Shown in pieces: positions 1 to 9,237 of a DNA stretch of 64,000 bases; the first letter of the stretch is position 1; the number at the start of each line of letters is the position of its first letter. Location: assembly GCF_001544575.2 (NCBI RefSeq), contig NZ_FCNY02000001.1:310001-374000 (forward strand), read 5' to 3'. Source of the DNA: Caballeronia cordobensis. Lineage in GTDB: Bacteria; Pseudomonadota; Gammaproteobacteria; Burkholderiales; Burkholderiaceae. Both the position numbers and the translations under genes were made by a program. The notes under the pieces were generated by a model that was given only the letters and a program-made list of their open reading frames with translations, had not been told where the DNA came from and ran no database searches.

Positions 1-55
1 GCTTCGGGGATTGCTGAAAAAGCTTGCCGGCGCTGAGTGCAGAACGGACGTCAGT

Positions 56-2644
56 TCAGTCCTGCGGCCAGATTTCGCGGCTTGCCGTTCTTACTGCCTG
101 TGCCGATTCGAGCGCGAGGCAGTCCTCGGCGCGCTGACGGCAAAGCTGGTAATCGAGAGTGCGCACACGCGCCTTGATGCCGGGCACCGACACCGGATCG
201 ACCGACAATTCCGTCACGCCGAGTCCGACGAGCAAGGGCGCCGCGACCGGATCGCCGCCGAGCGCGCCGCACACGCCGACCCACTTGCCGTGCTTCTCCG
301 CGCCCTGCACCGCCGCCTTGATGAGACGCAGCACGGCCGGATGCAGACCGTCGGACTGCGCGGCGAGATCGGGCTGGCAGCGGTCCATCGCTAGCGTGTA
401 TTGCGTAAGATCGTTGGTGCCGATCGAGAGAAAGTCCGCGTGCTTCGCGAGCTGGTCGGCAAGCAAGGCCGCCGACGGCACTTCGATCATCACGCCGACT
501 TCGATCGGCTCGGTGCGGCCGGCCTCGCGCGACAATTCGTCGATGCGCGCGCGCAGGCGTTGCAGTTCGCCGGCATCCGTCACCATCGGCAGAAGGATGC
601 GCACGTGGCCTTCGGGTTTCACGGCGAGCAGGCCGCGCAACTGATCGTCGAGCAGATCGGGGCGCACTTGCGCGAGGCGAATGCCGCGCAGGCCGAGCGC
701 CGGATTCTCTTCGGGCGGCAGCGTCAGATAATCGACTTCCTTGTCCGCGCCGACATCCAGCGTGCGGATGATCGCCGTGCGGCCTTGCAACGCATCGACG
801 ATGCCCTGATAGCTTTGCGCATGCTCGGCCACCGTCGGCGCCGACTGGCGATGGATGAACAGCAGTTCCGTACGCAGCAGGCCGACCGCGTCCGCGCCGT
901 TCTCGACAGCGGCCTTCGCGTCGTCGAGCGTCGCGATGTTCGCGGCGACTTCGATCGCGCGGCCATCCTTGGTCGATGCCGCTTCCTGCGACAGCTTGCG
1001 GTTCGCCTCGCGCACGTTCGCGAGACGCTCGCGTTCGGCGCGCGCGCGCTCGACGTCGAGTTGCGTCGGCGCATGCTCGATGCGGCCCGCCGATGCATCG
1101 ACGACGACCTGCGTGCCTTCGGGAATGGCGTGCAACGCATCGCCGATCGCGACGAGCGCCGGAATGCCGACCTGCCGCGCGATGATCGCCGCGTGCGAGG
1201 TCGCGCCGCCGCGCGCCATCACGAGCGCCGTGACACGCGTGCGGTCGATCGACGAAAGATCCGACGGCGTGAATTCAGTGGCCGCGAGCACCGCTTCCGC
1301 CGGCAGCTCGCGCGCCGTCGTGTTGGTGAGGCCGAGCGCGCGCAGCACGCGCTTTTCGATGTCGCGCAGATCGGCCGCGCGCTCGGCGAGCAGATCGTCC
1401 TGCACGTTCGAGAGCAGCGCGATCTGCGCGCGGATCGCCTCGCGCCATGCGAAGCCCGCGCTCTTGCCGAGGCTGATCAGATCGCGCGCGGCGTCGACGA
1501 GCGTCGGGTCTTCGAGCAGCACGCGATGCACCGCGAAAATGCCAGCCTCGCCGACCGCGCCGCGCTGCGACGCGGTGCGCACGGTTTCGCCGAGTTCGGC
1601 GTCGACCTGCGCGATGGCTTTATCGAGCGCACGGCTTTCCGCCGCCGACGAGCCGCTTGCCTGTTCGGGCGGCACGATCTCCTGATCGTCCCAGCGCACC
1701 AGCGTGCCGACGGCGATGCCCGGCGCCGCGCACACGCCCGCGAGCGTGTTCGGCGGCAGCGGTTCGCCCGATGCGGCGGGCTTCGCGAGCGGCGCCGGCG
1801 ATTTCTGGCGCGCGGGCGTCTCTTCGACTTCGCCATGCGCGGCGCGCAACAATTCGACGGCGACGGCTTCCACCGCCTGTTGTGCCTGCGAGCCGATGCC
1901 GACCAGTTCGATCGTCGCGCCCTCGCCCGCGCCGAGGCCGAGCAGACCGACCACGCTTTCCACCGGCGCCTTCTTGCCTTCGTAACGAATCTCGACCTTC
2001 GCGTCGAAACCACGCGCGGCTTCGCGCGCCCGCGCAGCCGGACGCGCGTGCAGGCCGCCCGCGTGCGCCAGCGTCAGGCTGCGGCGCGCTTCTTCCAGCA
2101 CGACCGCGCCGTTACGCGCCGAGTCCGCCTTTTCGCCGCGCTTCGCGCGCAGCACGAGCAATCGCTCGCCCGCCTTCACCACGCCGCGGCCCGCGCGCTC
2201 GGCGACATCGAACGCGTCGCCGTTGGCGATCGCGATCACCGAGACGAGGCTCGGCGCGTGCTGCGCGACGTAATCGGCATGGAATTCGATCAGCGGCTGG
2301 CCCGCGCGCACCGTCGCACCCTGCTCGACCAGCGGCGCGAAACCTTCGCCGCCCAGCTCGACCGTATCGATGCCGATATGCACCAGAATCTCCGCGCCTT
2401 CCTTCGTGCGCAGCGTGACCGCGTGATGCGTGCGAGCGAGGTGCGTGATGGTGCCTTCGCAGGGCGAAACGAGCACGTTATCGAGCGGATCGATGCCGAT
2501 GCCATCGCCGAACATGCCTTCGGCGAACACGGGATCGGGCACGTCGGCCAGCGGCACGACAGGACCGGTGAACGGCGCGAGCAGGACGACGTCGTTCGGG
2601 TTATCGGTGGAATGATTCAACAGGGACTCCTCGGCACGGCGCAT
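56..2644 (-). CDS. nagF: PTS multiphosphoryl protein EIIA(Glc)-HPr-EI
   Basis: This is a cytoplasmic phosphoryl-transfer protein that carries phosphate from PEP to a sugar permease. Three domains are visible: a glucose-type EIIA at about residues 15-165 with acceptor His89 in VHIGIDTVEL, an HPr domain near 187-275 with His199 in GLHARPA, and enzyme I from about 300 to the end with its catalytic His in GGATSHAAI. The order matches NagF of Pseudomonas. The gene follows nagA and the SIS gene with a gap of about 12 bases, so N-acetylglucosamine is the likely substrate. An EIIBC gene (nagE) would be expected next, but bases 1-55 show no recognisable start. A TTG at 2620 has GAGGAG six bases upstream and is a better-supported start than the ATG at 2644. 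Confidence 0.93.
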   Translation of the reverse strand: MRRAEESLLNHSTDNPNDVVLLAPFTGPVVPLADVPDPVFAEGMFGDGIGIDPLDNVLVSPCEGTITHLARTHHAVTLRTKEGAEILVHIGIDTVELGGEGFAPLVEQGATVRAGQPLIEFHADYVAQHAPSLVSVIAIANGDAFDVAERAGRGVVKAGERLLVLRAKRGEKADSARNGAVVLEEARRSLTLAHAGGLHARPAARAREAARGFDAKVEIRYEGKKAPVESVVGLLGLGAGEGATIELVGIGSQAQQAVEAVAVELLRAAHGEVEETPARQKSPAPLAKPAASGEPLPPNTLAGVCAAPGIAVGTLVRWDDQEIVPPEQASGSSAAESRALDKAIAQVDAELGETVRTASQRGAVGEAGIFAVHRVLLEDPTLVDAARDLISLGKSAGFAWREAIRAQIALLSNVQDDLLAERAADLRDIEKRVLRALGLTNTTARELPAEAVLAATEFTPSDLSSIDRTRVTALVMARGGATSHAAIIARQVGIPALVAIGDALHAIPEGTQVVVDASAGRIEHAPTQLDVERARAERERLANVREANRKLSQEAASTKDGRAIEVAANIATLDDAKAAVENGADAVGLLRTELLFIHRQSAPTVAEHAQSYQGIVDALQGRTAIIRTLDVGADKEVDYLTLPPEENPALGLRGIRLAQVRPDLLDDQLRGLLAVKPEGHVRILLPMVTDAGELQRLRARIDELSREAGRTEPIEVGVMIEVPSAALLADQLAKHADFLSIGTNDLTQYTLAMDRCQPDLAAQSDGLHPAVLRLIKAAVQGAEKHGKWVGVCGALGGDPVAAPLLVGLGVTELSVDPVSVPGIKARVRTLDYQLCRQRAEDCLALESAQAVRTASREIWPQD

Positions 2645-2656
2645 CGGCTATCTCGC

Positions 2657-3691
2657 TCAGTGGGTTTCAGTGACCTTGTTCAGGTGGCGCGGCGCATCGG
2701 GATTGCGCCCGCGCGCGGCGGCCAGACCCGCGGCCATCACATAGAAGGAAAGGATTGCAGCGATCGGATCGAGCGCCGGGTGATCGGTCGCGACGAGCGG
2801 CAATTCCGCTTCCGCGACGTCGTCGGGCGCGGCGAGCAGCACGCGCGCGCCGCGTGCGCGCATATCGGCGGCGAGCTGAACGAGGCCCGCCTGCTCCGGC
2901 CCGCGCGGCGCGAACACGAGCAGCGGATAGTCCTTGTCGATGATTTCCATCGGACCGTGACGCACTTCCGCGCTGGAAAACGCTTCGGCCTGGATGCCCG
3001 AGGTTTCCTTCAGCTTGAGCGCCGCTTCCTGCGCGATGGCAAGCCCGAGGCCGCGCCCGATCACGATCATGCGATCGACGTTCTTCAGTTCGTCCACGGC
3101 GCGCGTCCAGTCGAGCTTGCCCGCGGCGCGCAGCGCGTCCGGCAGCGTCTTGAGCGCATTGAGCAGTTCGACGTCGCGCTGAACATGCGCGATCACGATG
3201 GCCGAAAGCGACAGCATCGCGATATAGCTCTTGGTGGCGGCCACCGACAACTCAGGCCCGGCGAGCAGCGGCAGGAAGTATTCGCACGCGTTTTCGAGCG
3301 GCGAGCCGGTGACGTTGACAGCCGCGACCGTGAACGCGCCGGCGTCGCGCAACGCCTGCATCGTGCCGACGAGATCGGGGCTCTTGCCCGATTGCGAAAA
3401 CGCGACCGCAAGCTGGCCGGACACGCGCAACGGCGCCTGCTGGAGCGTGGCGACCGACATCGGCAGCGAGGCGACCGGCACGCCGATGCGGCTCATCGTC
3501 AGGCTGGCGAAATAACTGGCGGCGTGGTCGGAACTGCCGCGCGCGACCGTCAGCGCGACATTGCGCGGCTGCTCCTTGAGCTTTTCCGCGAGCGCCTCGA
3601 CACGCGAGGTATCGGCGAGCTGGGCCGCGACGACATCGGCGGACTCCAGCGCCTCGTTAAGCATATTCGACAATTGATTCTCCTTCGACAT
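2657..3691 (-). CDS. SIS-domain glucosamine-6-phosphate deaminase/isomerase (NagB-II type)
   Basis: The protein has two SIS (sugar isomerase) domains, with the phosphosugar-binding loops RGSSDHA and SQSGKSPD in the first half and GRGLGLAIAQEAALKLKE in the second. It resembles the isomerase half of GlmS without the glutaminase domain. Proteins of this type beside nagA usually act as GlcN-6-P deaminase, converting the NagA product to fructose-6-phosphate. No classical NagB is present here. The 3' end of nagA overlaps the start region. Three starts are possible: ATG 3691 with no clear ribosome site, TTG 3673 with AAGGAG six bases upstream, and ATG 3664 overlapping the nagA stop. The TTG has the best ribosome-binding context. 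The exact substrate is inferred from the operon. Confidence 0.85.
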   Translation of the reverse strand: MSKENQLSNMLNEALESADVVAAQLADTSRVEALAEKLKEQPRNVALTVARGSSDHAASYFASLTMSRIGVPVASLPMSVATLQQAPLRVSGQLAVAFSQSGKSPDLVGTMQALRDAGAFTVAAVNVTGSPLENACEYFLPLLAGPELSVAATKSYIAMLSLSAIVIAHVQRDVELLNALKTLPDALRAAGKLDWTRAVDELKNVDRMIVIGRGLGLAIAQEAALKLKETSGIQAEAFSSAEVRHGPMEIIDKDYPLLVFAPRGPEQAGLVQLAADMRARGARVLLAAPDDVAEAELPLVATDHPALDPIAAILSFYVMAAGLAAARGRNPDAPRHLNKVTETH

Positions 3692-4760
3692 ACGTGGCGG
3701 TCAGCGCGTGTTCCCGGTCGAGCACGACGAGATCGGCCCATGCGCCGCGCGCAATGCGGCCGCGGTCTTCGAGCCCGAGATAGTCGGCGGGATAGCGCGA
3801 CAGGCGATTCGAGACGTCCGCGAGCGGAATGCCCAGCGAGACGAGATTGCGCAGCGCCTGATCCATCGTCAGGGTGCTGCCGGCGAGCGTGCCGTCCGCG
3901 AGACGCACGCCGCCCATGCATTTGGTGACGTGCTGGCTGCCGAGGCGATATTCGCCGTCGGGCATGCCGGCCGCCGACGTGCTGTCGGTCACGACGTACA
4001 GGCGGGGAATCGCGCGCATCGCGGCGCGGATGGCGCCCGGATGAACGTGCAGCAGGTCCGGAATCAGTTCGGCGTACTCCGCATGCGCGAGCGCCGCGCC
4101 GACCATGCCGGGATCGCGGTGATGCAGCGGCGACATTGCGTTGAACAAATGCGTGAAGCCGCGCGCGCCGTGCTTGAGCGCGTTGACGGCGTCGTCATAC
4201 GTGCCGAGCGAATGGCCGAGTTGCACGCGCACGCCGCGCGCCGCCATGTCCGAGATGATGTCGAGATGCCCGGAAATCTCCGGCGCGATGGTGACGACGC
4301 GGATCGGCGCGAGTTCGAGGTATTTCAGCACTTCGTCGCGCACGGCGACGGCGGCGGCGTCCGGCTGCGCGCCGAGCTTGCCGGGATTGATATACGGGCC
4401 TTCCAGATGCACGCCGAGCATGCGCGCGCCGCCCGCCGCGCGTTGCTTCGCCTGTTCGCCCAGGCCGGCGACGACCTGCATCAGTTCGTCGCGCGGCGCG
4501 GTCATGGTTGTGGCGAGCAGGCTCGTGGTGCCGTGCTGCGCATGCTGACGCGCGACGGTGTCCGCCGCGTCGCCGCCTTCCATGATGTCGCGTCCGCCGC
4601 CGCCGTGCACGTGCAGATCGATGAAGCCGGGCAGGATGAAGGGCGCGTCGTTCGCGAGCGGATCCACGATATGGCCTTCGAGCGCCGTCACGCGGCCATT
4701 CTCGAAACACACGGAGCCGTGGATCCACCCGTCGGTGGTGAGTATGTTTCCTTTCAGCAT
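3657..4760 (-). CDS. nagA: N-acetylglucosamine-6-phosphate deacetylase
   Basis: This is an amidohydrolase that removes acetate from GlcNAc-6-P to give GlcN-6-P, the first committed cytoplasmic step after PTS uptake. At 367 residues it has normal family length. Visible motifs are the metal-site HVHGGGGRD near residue 50, HLEGPYINPGK near 120, GHSLGTYDDA, THLFNAMSP, and the catalytic Asp in VVTDSTSAAG. It is the first gene of a minus-strand operon continuing into the SIS gene and nagF. The ribosome site before its ATG is weak. The mapped promoter candidate lies about 360 bases upstream, leaving an unusually long leader. Confidence 0.95.
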   Translation of the reverse strand: MLKGNILTTDGWIHGSVCFENGRVTALEGHIVDPLANDAPFILPGFIDLHVHGGGGRDIMEGGDAADTVARQHAQHGTTSLLATTMTAPRDELMQVVAGLGEQAKQRAAGGARMLGVHLEGPYINPGKLGAQPDAAAVAVRDEVLKYLELAPIRVVTIAPEISGHLDIISDMAARGVRVQLGHSLGTYDDAVNALKHGARGFTHLFNAMSPLHHRDPGMVGAALAHAEYAELIPDLLHVHPGAIRAAMRAIPRLYVVTDSTSAAGMPDGEYRLGSQHVTKCMGGVRLADGTLAGSTLTMDQALRNLVSLGIPLADVSNRLSRYPADYLGLEDRGRIARGAWADLVVLDREHALTATYVEGESIVEYA

Positions 4761-5415
4761 GAAGTTCTCTGGAAGTACGCGATGCCTGGATGAGGTTCAG
4801 CGCCGTCCGCGCCGTGCTGCGAGCAGGCTTTCGTTAGAAAGATGCGAACGGCTTCCTTGGGTCCTCTCGTTCTGTTTTCCGCTTTTCGTGATGCTCTTAA
4901 GGTGATGCGCGTCTGTGCCGACGCTTGTCGATGCAGCGCCGCGCGCGGCGGCTTGAGCCAGAAGCAAGGTTTTGTCGCGATTCGCTGCCTGCAGTCCGCG
5001 GTCGAAACCGGCCGCGCCGTCTCTCGAGTGAAACGGTGAGCCGGGACAGGGTTCTTCGACGTGCGGTGTGATGAAAAAGCGACGTTCTCGCCTCGCGACG
5101 ACGTGCTCATCGCTCGAATCGGAGCCCATTATATAACCAACATAATACCAGTCAATTCTAAGATTCGACTTGAGCAGAAACGGCAAAATTCTCTACAAAT
5201 CAATGTGTTACAGAATTTTTAGAAACGCGATGGAAACAACTTCGCCATCGGGACATACCCGCATGGCCGATCCAGTTGCCACCCCGCGGTCTTAGTTGCC
5301 GGACTACCCGTTTTTCGGGCATATTCGCATTCGCACGGTCGTTCTTCTTTGGCACAATACTCGGATTAGTTCGGAATCAAAATTAATTAACGAAACTCTG
5401 AGAGAGATTAACGAA
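4761..5415. other. Intergenic region between nagA and the MarR-GNAT gene
   Basis: This 655-base region separates two divergent genes. It is AT-richer near 5120-5230 and again near 5340-5415. It contains the nag promoter candidate. The 360 bases between that promoter and nagA are GC-rich, with overlapping open frames (4754-5110 and 4797-5186 on the minus strand) that look like no known protein. No convincing hairpin terminator or riboswitch was recognised in it by eye. Confidence 0.6.
5128..5155 (-). promoter_or_regulatory. Candidate sigma70 promoter of the nag operon with operator-like repeat
   Basis: On the minus strand a TTGACT (-35, 5155-5150) is followed after 16 bases by TATAAT (-10, 5133-5128), close to the sigma70 consensus. 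The spacer contains TGGTATTATGTTGGTTAT, a direct repeat of TGGT elements resembling half-sites of GntR-type GlcNAc regulators. Transcription would begin near 5121 and run into nagA. The promoter motifs are read directly; the operator role is inference. Confidence 0.65.
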
Positions 5416-6339
5416 ATGGGCAATTCAGATCCGGGCCGGGCCGTCGAGGCGGTACGCCGCTTCAATCGTTTTTATGCACGCCATACGGGTGCGCTTCACG
5501 AGCGGCTGCATAAAAGCCGCTTTTCACTCACCGAGGTGCGCATCCTGCACGAGCTCGCGCAAGGGCGCGCCAGCACGGCGGCGGACCTTTCACGCACGCT
5601 GGGGCTAGACACCGGTTATCTGAGCCGGCTCATCAACAACTTCCAGAAGCTCGGCCTCATCGTGCGGCGGAAGAACGAAGCGGACGGTCGAGCGCATCTG
5701 TTGCGAATCACGCCCGAGGCGAAAACGCAGGTCGACGAGATCGACCTCCACGTTTCCGTCGAAACCGCCTCGTTGCTCAAGTGCCTGACGTCCGCGGAAA
5801 TCGATCAGTTGTGCACGGCAATGGGGGATGTCGAACGGCTGCTCTCGCCCAACCACTCCGACAACGAAACGCAGCTGCGGGTGCCGCGCACCGGCGACTT
5901 CGGCTGGATGATCGAGCGCTACACGCATCTCTACTCCGGCGACAGACCGAAGCTTCTCAGCGAAACGCGCGCGGCAAAGATGGTGTCGAACTTCCTCTCG
6001 GCGATGCAGGCGAACACGCCGCGCATCGCATGCTGGGTGGCGGAACAGACCAATTCAACGCGCGTCGGTGCGGCGGTACTCGCGGCGAAAACCCAGGAGC
6101 AGGCAAGCATCGAGTTGCTGTTCGTCGAGCCGGGTGCGCGGCGGCGCGGACTCGGTGAGCAACTCATCGCGGCATGCATGAACTTCGCGCACGGCGCGCG
6201 CTACGATCAGGTGGTCTGCCGCCTCGACGCATCGCAGAGCGATCTTTGCGGGTTGTTTCAGCGAACCGGTTTCAATCCGGTGCAGGACGGCACGGACATC
6301 CTGTGGCAGAGAGCGTTGCAGCCGATCTGCATCGACTGA
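5416..6339 (+). CDS. MarR-GNAT fusion protein (regulator with acetyltransferase domain)
   Basis: The N-terminal half is a MarR-type winged helix: LTEVRILHELAQG, then STAADLSRTLGLDTGYLSRLI as the recognition region, and a basic wing containing VRRKNEADGRAH. The C-terminal half, from about residue 160, is a GNAT acetyltransferase fold with the acetyl-CoA signature EPGARRRGLGEQLI. ATG 5416, preceded by GAGAGA, is preferred over ATG 5296, because the earlier 40 codons lie in AT-rich non-coding-looking sequence and show no family similarity. It is transcribed away from the nag operon, so it could control those genes or act on an amino sugar, but neither is shown. The usual GntR-type nag regulator is not in the window. 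Confidence 0.85.
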   Translation: MGNSDPGRAVEAVRRFNRFYARHTGALHERLHKSRFSLTEVRILHELAQGRASTAADLSRTLGLDTGYLSRLINNFQKLGLIVRRKNEADGRAHLLRITPEAKTQVDEIDLHVSVETASLLKCLTSAEIDQLCTAMGDVERLLSPNHSDNETQLRVPRTGDFGWMIERYTHLYSGDRPKLLSETRAAKMVSNFLSAMQANTPRIACWVAEQTNSTRVGAAVLAAKTQEQASIELLFVEPGARRRGLGEQLIAACMNFAHGARYDQVVCRLDASQSDLCGLFQRTGFNPVQDGTDILWQRALQPICID

Positions 6340-6356
6340 ACGCGCGCATCATGAAA

Positions 6357-6380
6357 AACGGCGTCCCGCGGGACGCCGTT
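6357..6380 (-). terminator. Rho-independent terminator of the metQ-like gene
   Basis: A perfect 24-base palindrome built from ACGGCGTCCC and its complement is followed on the minus strand by a run of T. It lies between the convergent ends of the MarR-GNAT gene and the metQ-like gene. Confidence 0.8.
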
Positions 6381-6406
6381 GAAAGCTGCCGTATGTAATC
6401 GCGCTA

Positions 6407-7219
6407 TCAGAACGACGGCACGACCGAGCCTTTGAACTCGCTCTTGAGGAACTGGCGCACGTCTTCGGACTGATACGCCGCGACCAGCTTCTTCACCCAG
6501 GGCTGATCCTTGTCTTTCGCGCGCACGGCGATCAGGTTCGCGTACGGGCTGTGAACGTCTTCGAGCGCGATGGAATCTTTCGTCGGTTGCAGGCCTGCGG
6601 CAAGCGCGAAGTTCGTATTGATCGCGGCGGCATCGACGTCGGCGAGCGTGCGCGGCAATTGAGCAGCGTCGAGTTCGACGAGCTTGATCTTCTTCGGATT
6701 CTCCGCCACGTCGAGCGCCGTCGCGTTGTTGCCGTTCGTGCCCGCGCCCGCCTTCAGCTTGATCACGCCCTGGCTCTGCAACAGCAGAAGCGCGCGATTC
6801 TCGTTCGACGGATCGTTCGGCACCGCCACCTTCGCGCCTTGCTGCAAGTCTTTCAGCGACTTCAGCTTCTTCGAATACACGCCAAGCGGCGAGATGTACG
6901 TGAGGCCCGCGTTCACGATCTTGTAGCCGCGCTGCTTGATCTGGCTGTCCAGATACGGCTGATGCTGGAAGCTGTTCGCATCGAGATCGCCGGCATCGAG
7001 TGCGGCGTTCGGCTGAACGTAATCATTGAATTCGATCACCTTCACGTTCAGTCCTTCGCGCTTCGCGACCTTCTGCACGACCTGCCAGATCTGCGCATCG
7101 GGGCCGCTGATGGTGCCGACCTTGATGACTTTGTCATCGGCGTGAACGGCGAAGCTCGTGAGCAAGGAGGCGGACGCCGCGACGGCGGCAACGGCTTTGA
7201 GCAAATTTCTGCGCTGCAT
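6407..7219 (-). CDS. MetQ/NlpA-family ABC transporter substrate-binding protein
   Basis: This is a periplasmic binding protein of 270 residues, normal for the NlpA/MetQ family that binds methionine. Recognisable family segments are KVGTISGPDAQIW, the FNDYVQPNAAL region, FQHQPYLD, and VPNDPSNENRALLLLQ. The N-terminus (MQRRNLLKAVAAVAAS, then a hydrophobic stretch ending AVHADD) is a signal peptide with twin arginines. There is no lipobox cysteine, although many MetQ proteins are lipoproteins. The MetN ATPase and MetI permease genes are not adjacent, so it must use a transporter encoded elsewhere. The gene ends at the palindromic terminator. Confidence 0.88.
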   Translation of the reverse strand: MQRRNLLKAVAAVAASASLLTSFAVHADDKVIKVGTISGPDAQIWQVVQKVAKREGLNVKVIEFNDYVQPNAALDAGDLDANSFQHQPYLDSQIKQRGYKIVNAGLTYISPLGVYSKKLKSLKDLQQGAKVAVPNDPSNENRALLLLQSQGVIKLKAGAGTNGNNATALDVAENPKKIKLVELDAAQLPRTLADVDAAAINTNFALAAGLQPTKDSIALEDVHSPYANLIAVRAKDKDQPWVKKLVAAYQSEDVRQFLKSEFKGSVVPSF

Positions 7220-7423
7220 GGTGTTCCTGTTTCGATACGTTCTTGCTGCGGGATTGCCAGTTTTCGTCTTCGGTCAGTCATTCGGACCGAGGCGACGGAT
7301 ATTCGCACAGCGTTGGTGCGAGGGGAAATACAGAATGTTCATGTGAATATCACGCGCGGCAAGAGGCGGATAAAATCGCAAACGAAAGTCACAATCTCTC
7401 GCACGCCGGAGGCCGACCCCGTC

Positions 7424-7723
7424 ATGTATGTGATCAATCTGCGATATACCGGCGCGCTCGCCGAAATCGATGACGCGCTCGAGGCGCACCGCGTGTATCT
7501 CGAACGCTATTTCGCGGCGGGCGTGTTCGTGGTGGCGGGGCCGAAGGTGCCGCGTGAAGGCGGCGTCATTCTGGCGTCGGACATCGAGCGCGAGCGGCTC
7601 GATGCGATCATCGCGGAAGATCCGTTTGCCCGGCAGGGACTTGCGCATTACGACGTCATCGAATTCGAGGCCACGCGCCTTGCGCCGGGGCTGAATCTGC
7701 CTGAGCCGTTGCTGGATAGCTGA
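7424..7723 (+). CDS. YciI family protein
   Basis: This is a small cytoplasmic alpha/beta-barrel protein (99 residues) of the YCII family. The family pattern includes an N-terminal MYVINLRYTGALAEIDDAL strand-helix, then HRVYLERYFAAGVFVVAGPK, and a late EDPFARQGLAHYDVIEF segment. It may act as a small-molecule hydrolase or isomerase; the substrate is unknown. The ATG at 7424 is chosen because the longer upstream frame crosses the divergent promoter region and the family begins at this methionine. It converges on sco1. Confidence 0.85.
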   Translation: MYVINLRYTGALAEIDDALEAHRVYLERYFAAGVFVVAGPKVPREGGVILASDIERERLDAIIAEDPFARQGLAHYDVIEFEATRLAPGLNLPEPLLDS

Positions 7724-7732
7724 AGCGAGCGA

Positions 7733-8323
7733 TCAGTCCACCAGCAGCTTCAGATCGTGGACCCACGGATCGACGCCTTGCCCGTCGCGGGCGAAAAGAC
7801 GCAGCTTGCCGTCCTTGTCGAACACGTAGCTGGCGGCGGTGTGGTCCATCGTGTAGTCGTCGGGCGTCTTGCCCTGCGACTTCGCATAGAACACGCGAAA
7901 GTCTTTCGCGACTTGCGCGAGCTGCGCATCGTTCGCCGGCCGCAAGCCGACATACGACGAATTGAATGCCGCGACGTACTGACCGAGCAACTCGGGCGTG
8001 TCGCGCGCCGGATCGACCGTGACCATCAGCACCTGCACGTCCTTCGACTTGTCGCCGAGTTGCTGCATGGCCTGCGAGAGTTCGGCGAGCGTCGTCGGAC
8101 AGACGTCCGGGCAATGCGTGTAGCCGAAGAACAGCACGACAGCCTTACCCTTGAAGTCCGCGAGCGTGCGGGTCTTGCCGTGCGTGTCGGGCAAGGAGAA
8201 ATCGGCGCCGAACTGCTTGTTGCCGGTGATATCGAGATTCTTGAAGTTCGGGGCTTTCTCGCACGCCGAGAGCAGCGCCGCGAGAACTAGCAGCGCAAAT
8301 AAGCGACGAAGAACGGTCATCAT
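7733..8323 (-). CDS. SCO1/SenC copper chaperone lipoprotein
   Basis: This membrane-anchored thioredoxin-fold protein delivers copper to the CuA site of cytochrome c oxidase subunit II. The N-terminus is a lipoprotein signal with lipobox LLSAC (Cys21). The copper-binding set is complete: Cys71 and Cys75 in HCPDVC, and His161 in [14 protein letters not shown]. The start ATG at 8323 overlaps the ctaB stop (ATGATG, with TGA inside). The frame open further upstream to 8449 lies wholly within ctaB and is discarded. It is the last gene of the heme A and assembly part of the oxidase cluster. Confidence 0.93.
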   Translation of the reverse strand: MMTVLRRLFALLVLAALLSACEKAPNFKNLDITGNKQFGADFSLPDTHGKTRTLADFKGKAVVLFFGYTHCPDVCPTTLAELSQAMQQLGDKSKDVQVLMVTVDPARDTPELLGQYVAAFNSSYVGLRPANDAQLAQVAKDFRVFYAKSQGKTPDDYTMDHTAASYVFDKDGKLRLFARDGQGVDPWVHDLKLLVD

Positions 8324-9225
8324 GCGCCGATCACCGTGCGCACGTAATGATCGACCAGCAGCGCGCCGAACAGCAGCGACAGGTACACGATCGAATAACG
8401 GAAGGTCTTGCGCGCGAGCGCGTCCGAATAGTCGCGGTACATCTTCCACGCATAACCGATGAACACGGCGCCGAGCACGATCGCGCTGGCCAGATACACC
8501 ACGCCGCTCATGCCGGAGATATACGGCATCAGCGTGACGGCGAACAGGACCAGCGTGTACAGGAAGATATTGAGCAGCGTGTATTTCTCGCCGTGCGTGA
8601 TCGGCAGCATGGGCAGGCCGGCGTTCTCATAATCCTTGCGGCGATACAGCGCGAGCGCCCAGAAATGCGGCGGCGTCCACACGAAGATAATGAGCACGAG
8701 AATCCACGCGTCGCCAGGCACCGTGCCGGTGACGGCCGCCCAGCCGAGCGCGGGCGGCATCGCGCCGGACGCGCCGCCGATCACGATGTTCTGCGGCGTG
8801 TACGGCTTGAGCAACAGCGTATAGATGACCGCATAGCCGACGAATGTGGCGATGGTGAGCCACATCGTGAGCGGATTGGTGAACGTGTAGAGCGTCCACA
8901 TGCCGATGCCGCCGAGCACCGCCGAAAACGTCAGAATCTGCGCCGTGGTGATCTGACCGCGCGCGGACGGCCGCCACGCGGTGCGGCGCATCTTTGCATC
9001 GACTTTCTGTTCGACGAGGCAGTTGATCGCGAACGCCGCGCCGGCCAGCAGCCAGATGCCGACGGCGCCGCCGATCAGCTTGTCCCAGGGCACCATGCCG
9101 GGCGTGGACAGAAACATGCCGATGACCGCGCAAAAGACCGCGAGTTGCGTGACGCGCGGCTTGGTCAGCGCAAGGTATTGCGAGACGCGGCTGCCGAGGT
9201 GGGAGTGGAGTGTCGTGCTATCCAT
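8320..9225 (-). CDS. ctaB: Protoheme IX farnesyltransferase (heme O synthase)
   Basis: This inner-membrane prenyltransferase of the UbiA family attaches farnesyl to heme B, giving heme O. Key features are the Asp-containing loop [19 protein letters not shown] near residues 70-90, the second loop [15 protein letters not shown] near 195, and about nine hydrophobic segments. Length (301 residues) is typical. It lies just downstream of ctaA (12-base gap) and overlaps sco1, consistent with one heme A biosynthesis operon. Confidence 0.95.
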   Translation of the reverse strand: MDSTTLHSHLGSRVSQYLALTKPRVTQLAVFCAVIGMFLSTPGMVPWDKLIGGAVGIWLLAGAAFAINCLVEQKVDAKMRRTAWRPSARGQITTAQILTFSAVLGGIGMWTLYTFTNPLTMWLTIATFVGYAVIYTLLLKPYTPQNIVIGGASGAMPPALGWAAVTGTVPGDAWILVLIIFVWTPPHFWALALYRRKDYENAGLPMLPITHGEKYTLLNIFLYTLVLFAVTLMPYISGMSGVVYLASAIVLGAVFIGYAWKMYRDYSDALARKTFRYSIVYLSLLFGALLVDHYVRTVIGA

Positions 9226-9237
9226 GAGAATGTGGAG

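Noticed and set aside
401..644. Other short open frames opposite or overlapping real genes across the window
   Set aside because: These are frame shadows caused by the high GC content and lack domains, ribosome sites or gene-like composition.
401..3928. Long plus-strand open frame of 1175 codons opposite nagF and the SIS gene
   Set aside because: It is Arg-rich antisense sequence typical of high-GC coding strands, while the minus strand has clear PTS domains.
4754..5110. Minus-strand open frame in the nag leader (118 codons)
   Set aside because: No ribosome-site or protein-like composition; it lies in the untranslated leader between promoter and nagA. A leader peptide cannot be fully excluded.
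5296..5415. N-terminal 40 codons of the frame before the MarR-GNAT start
   Set aside because: Composition is non-coding, and the MarR fold begins after the ATG at 5416.
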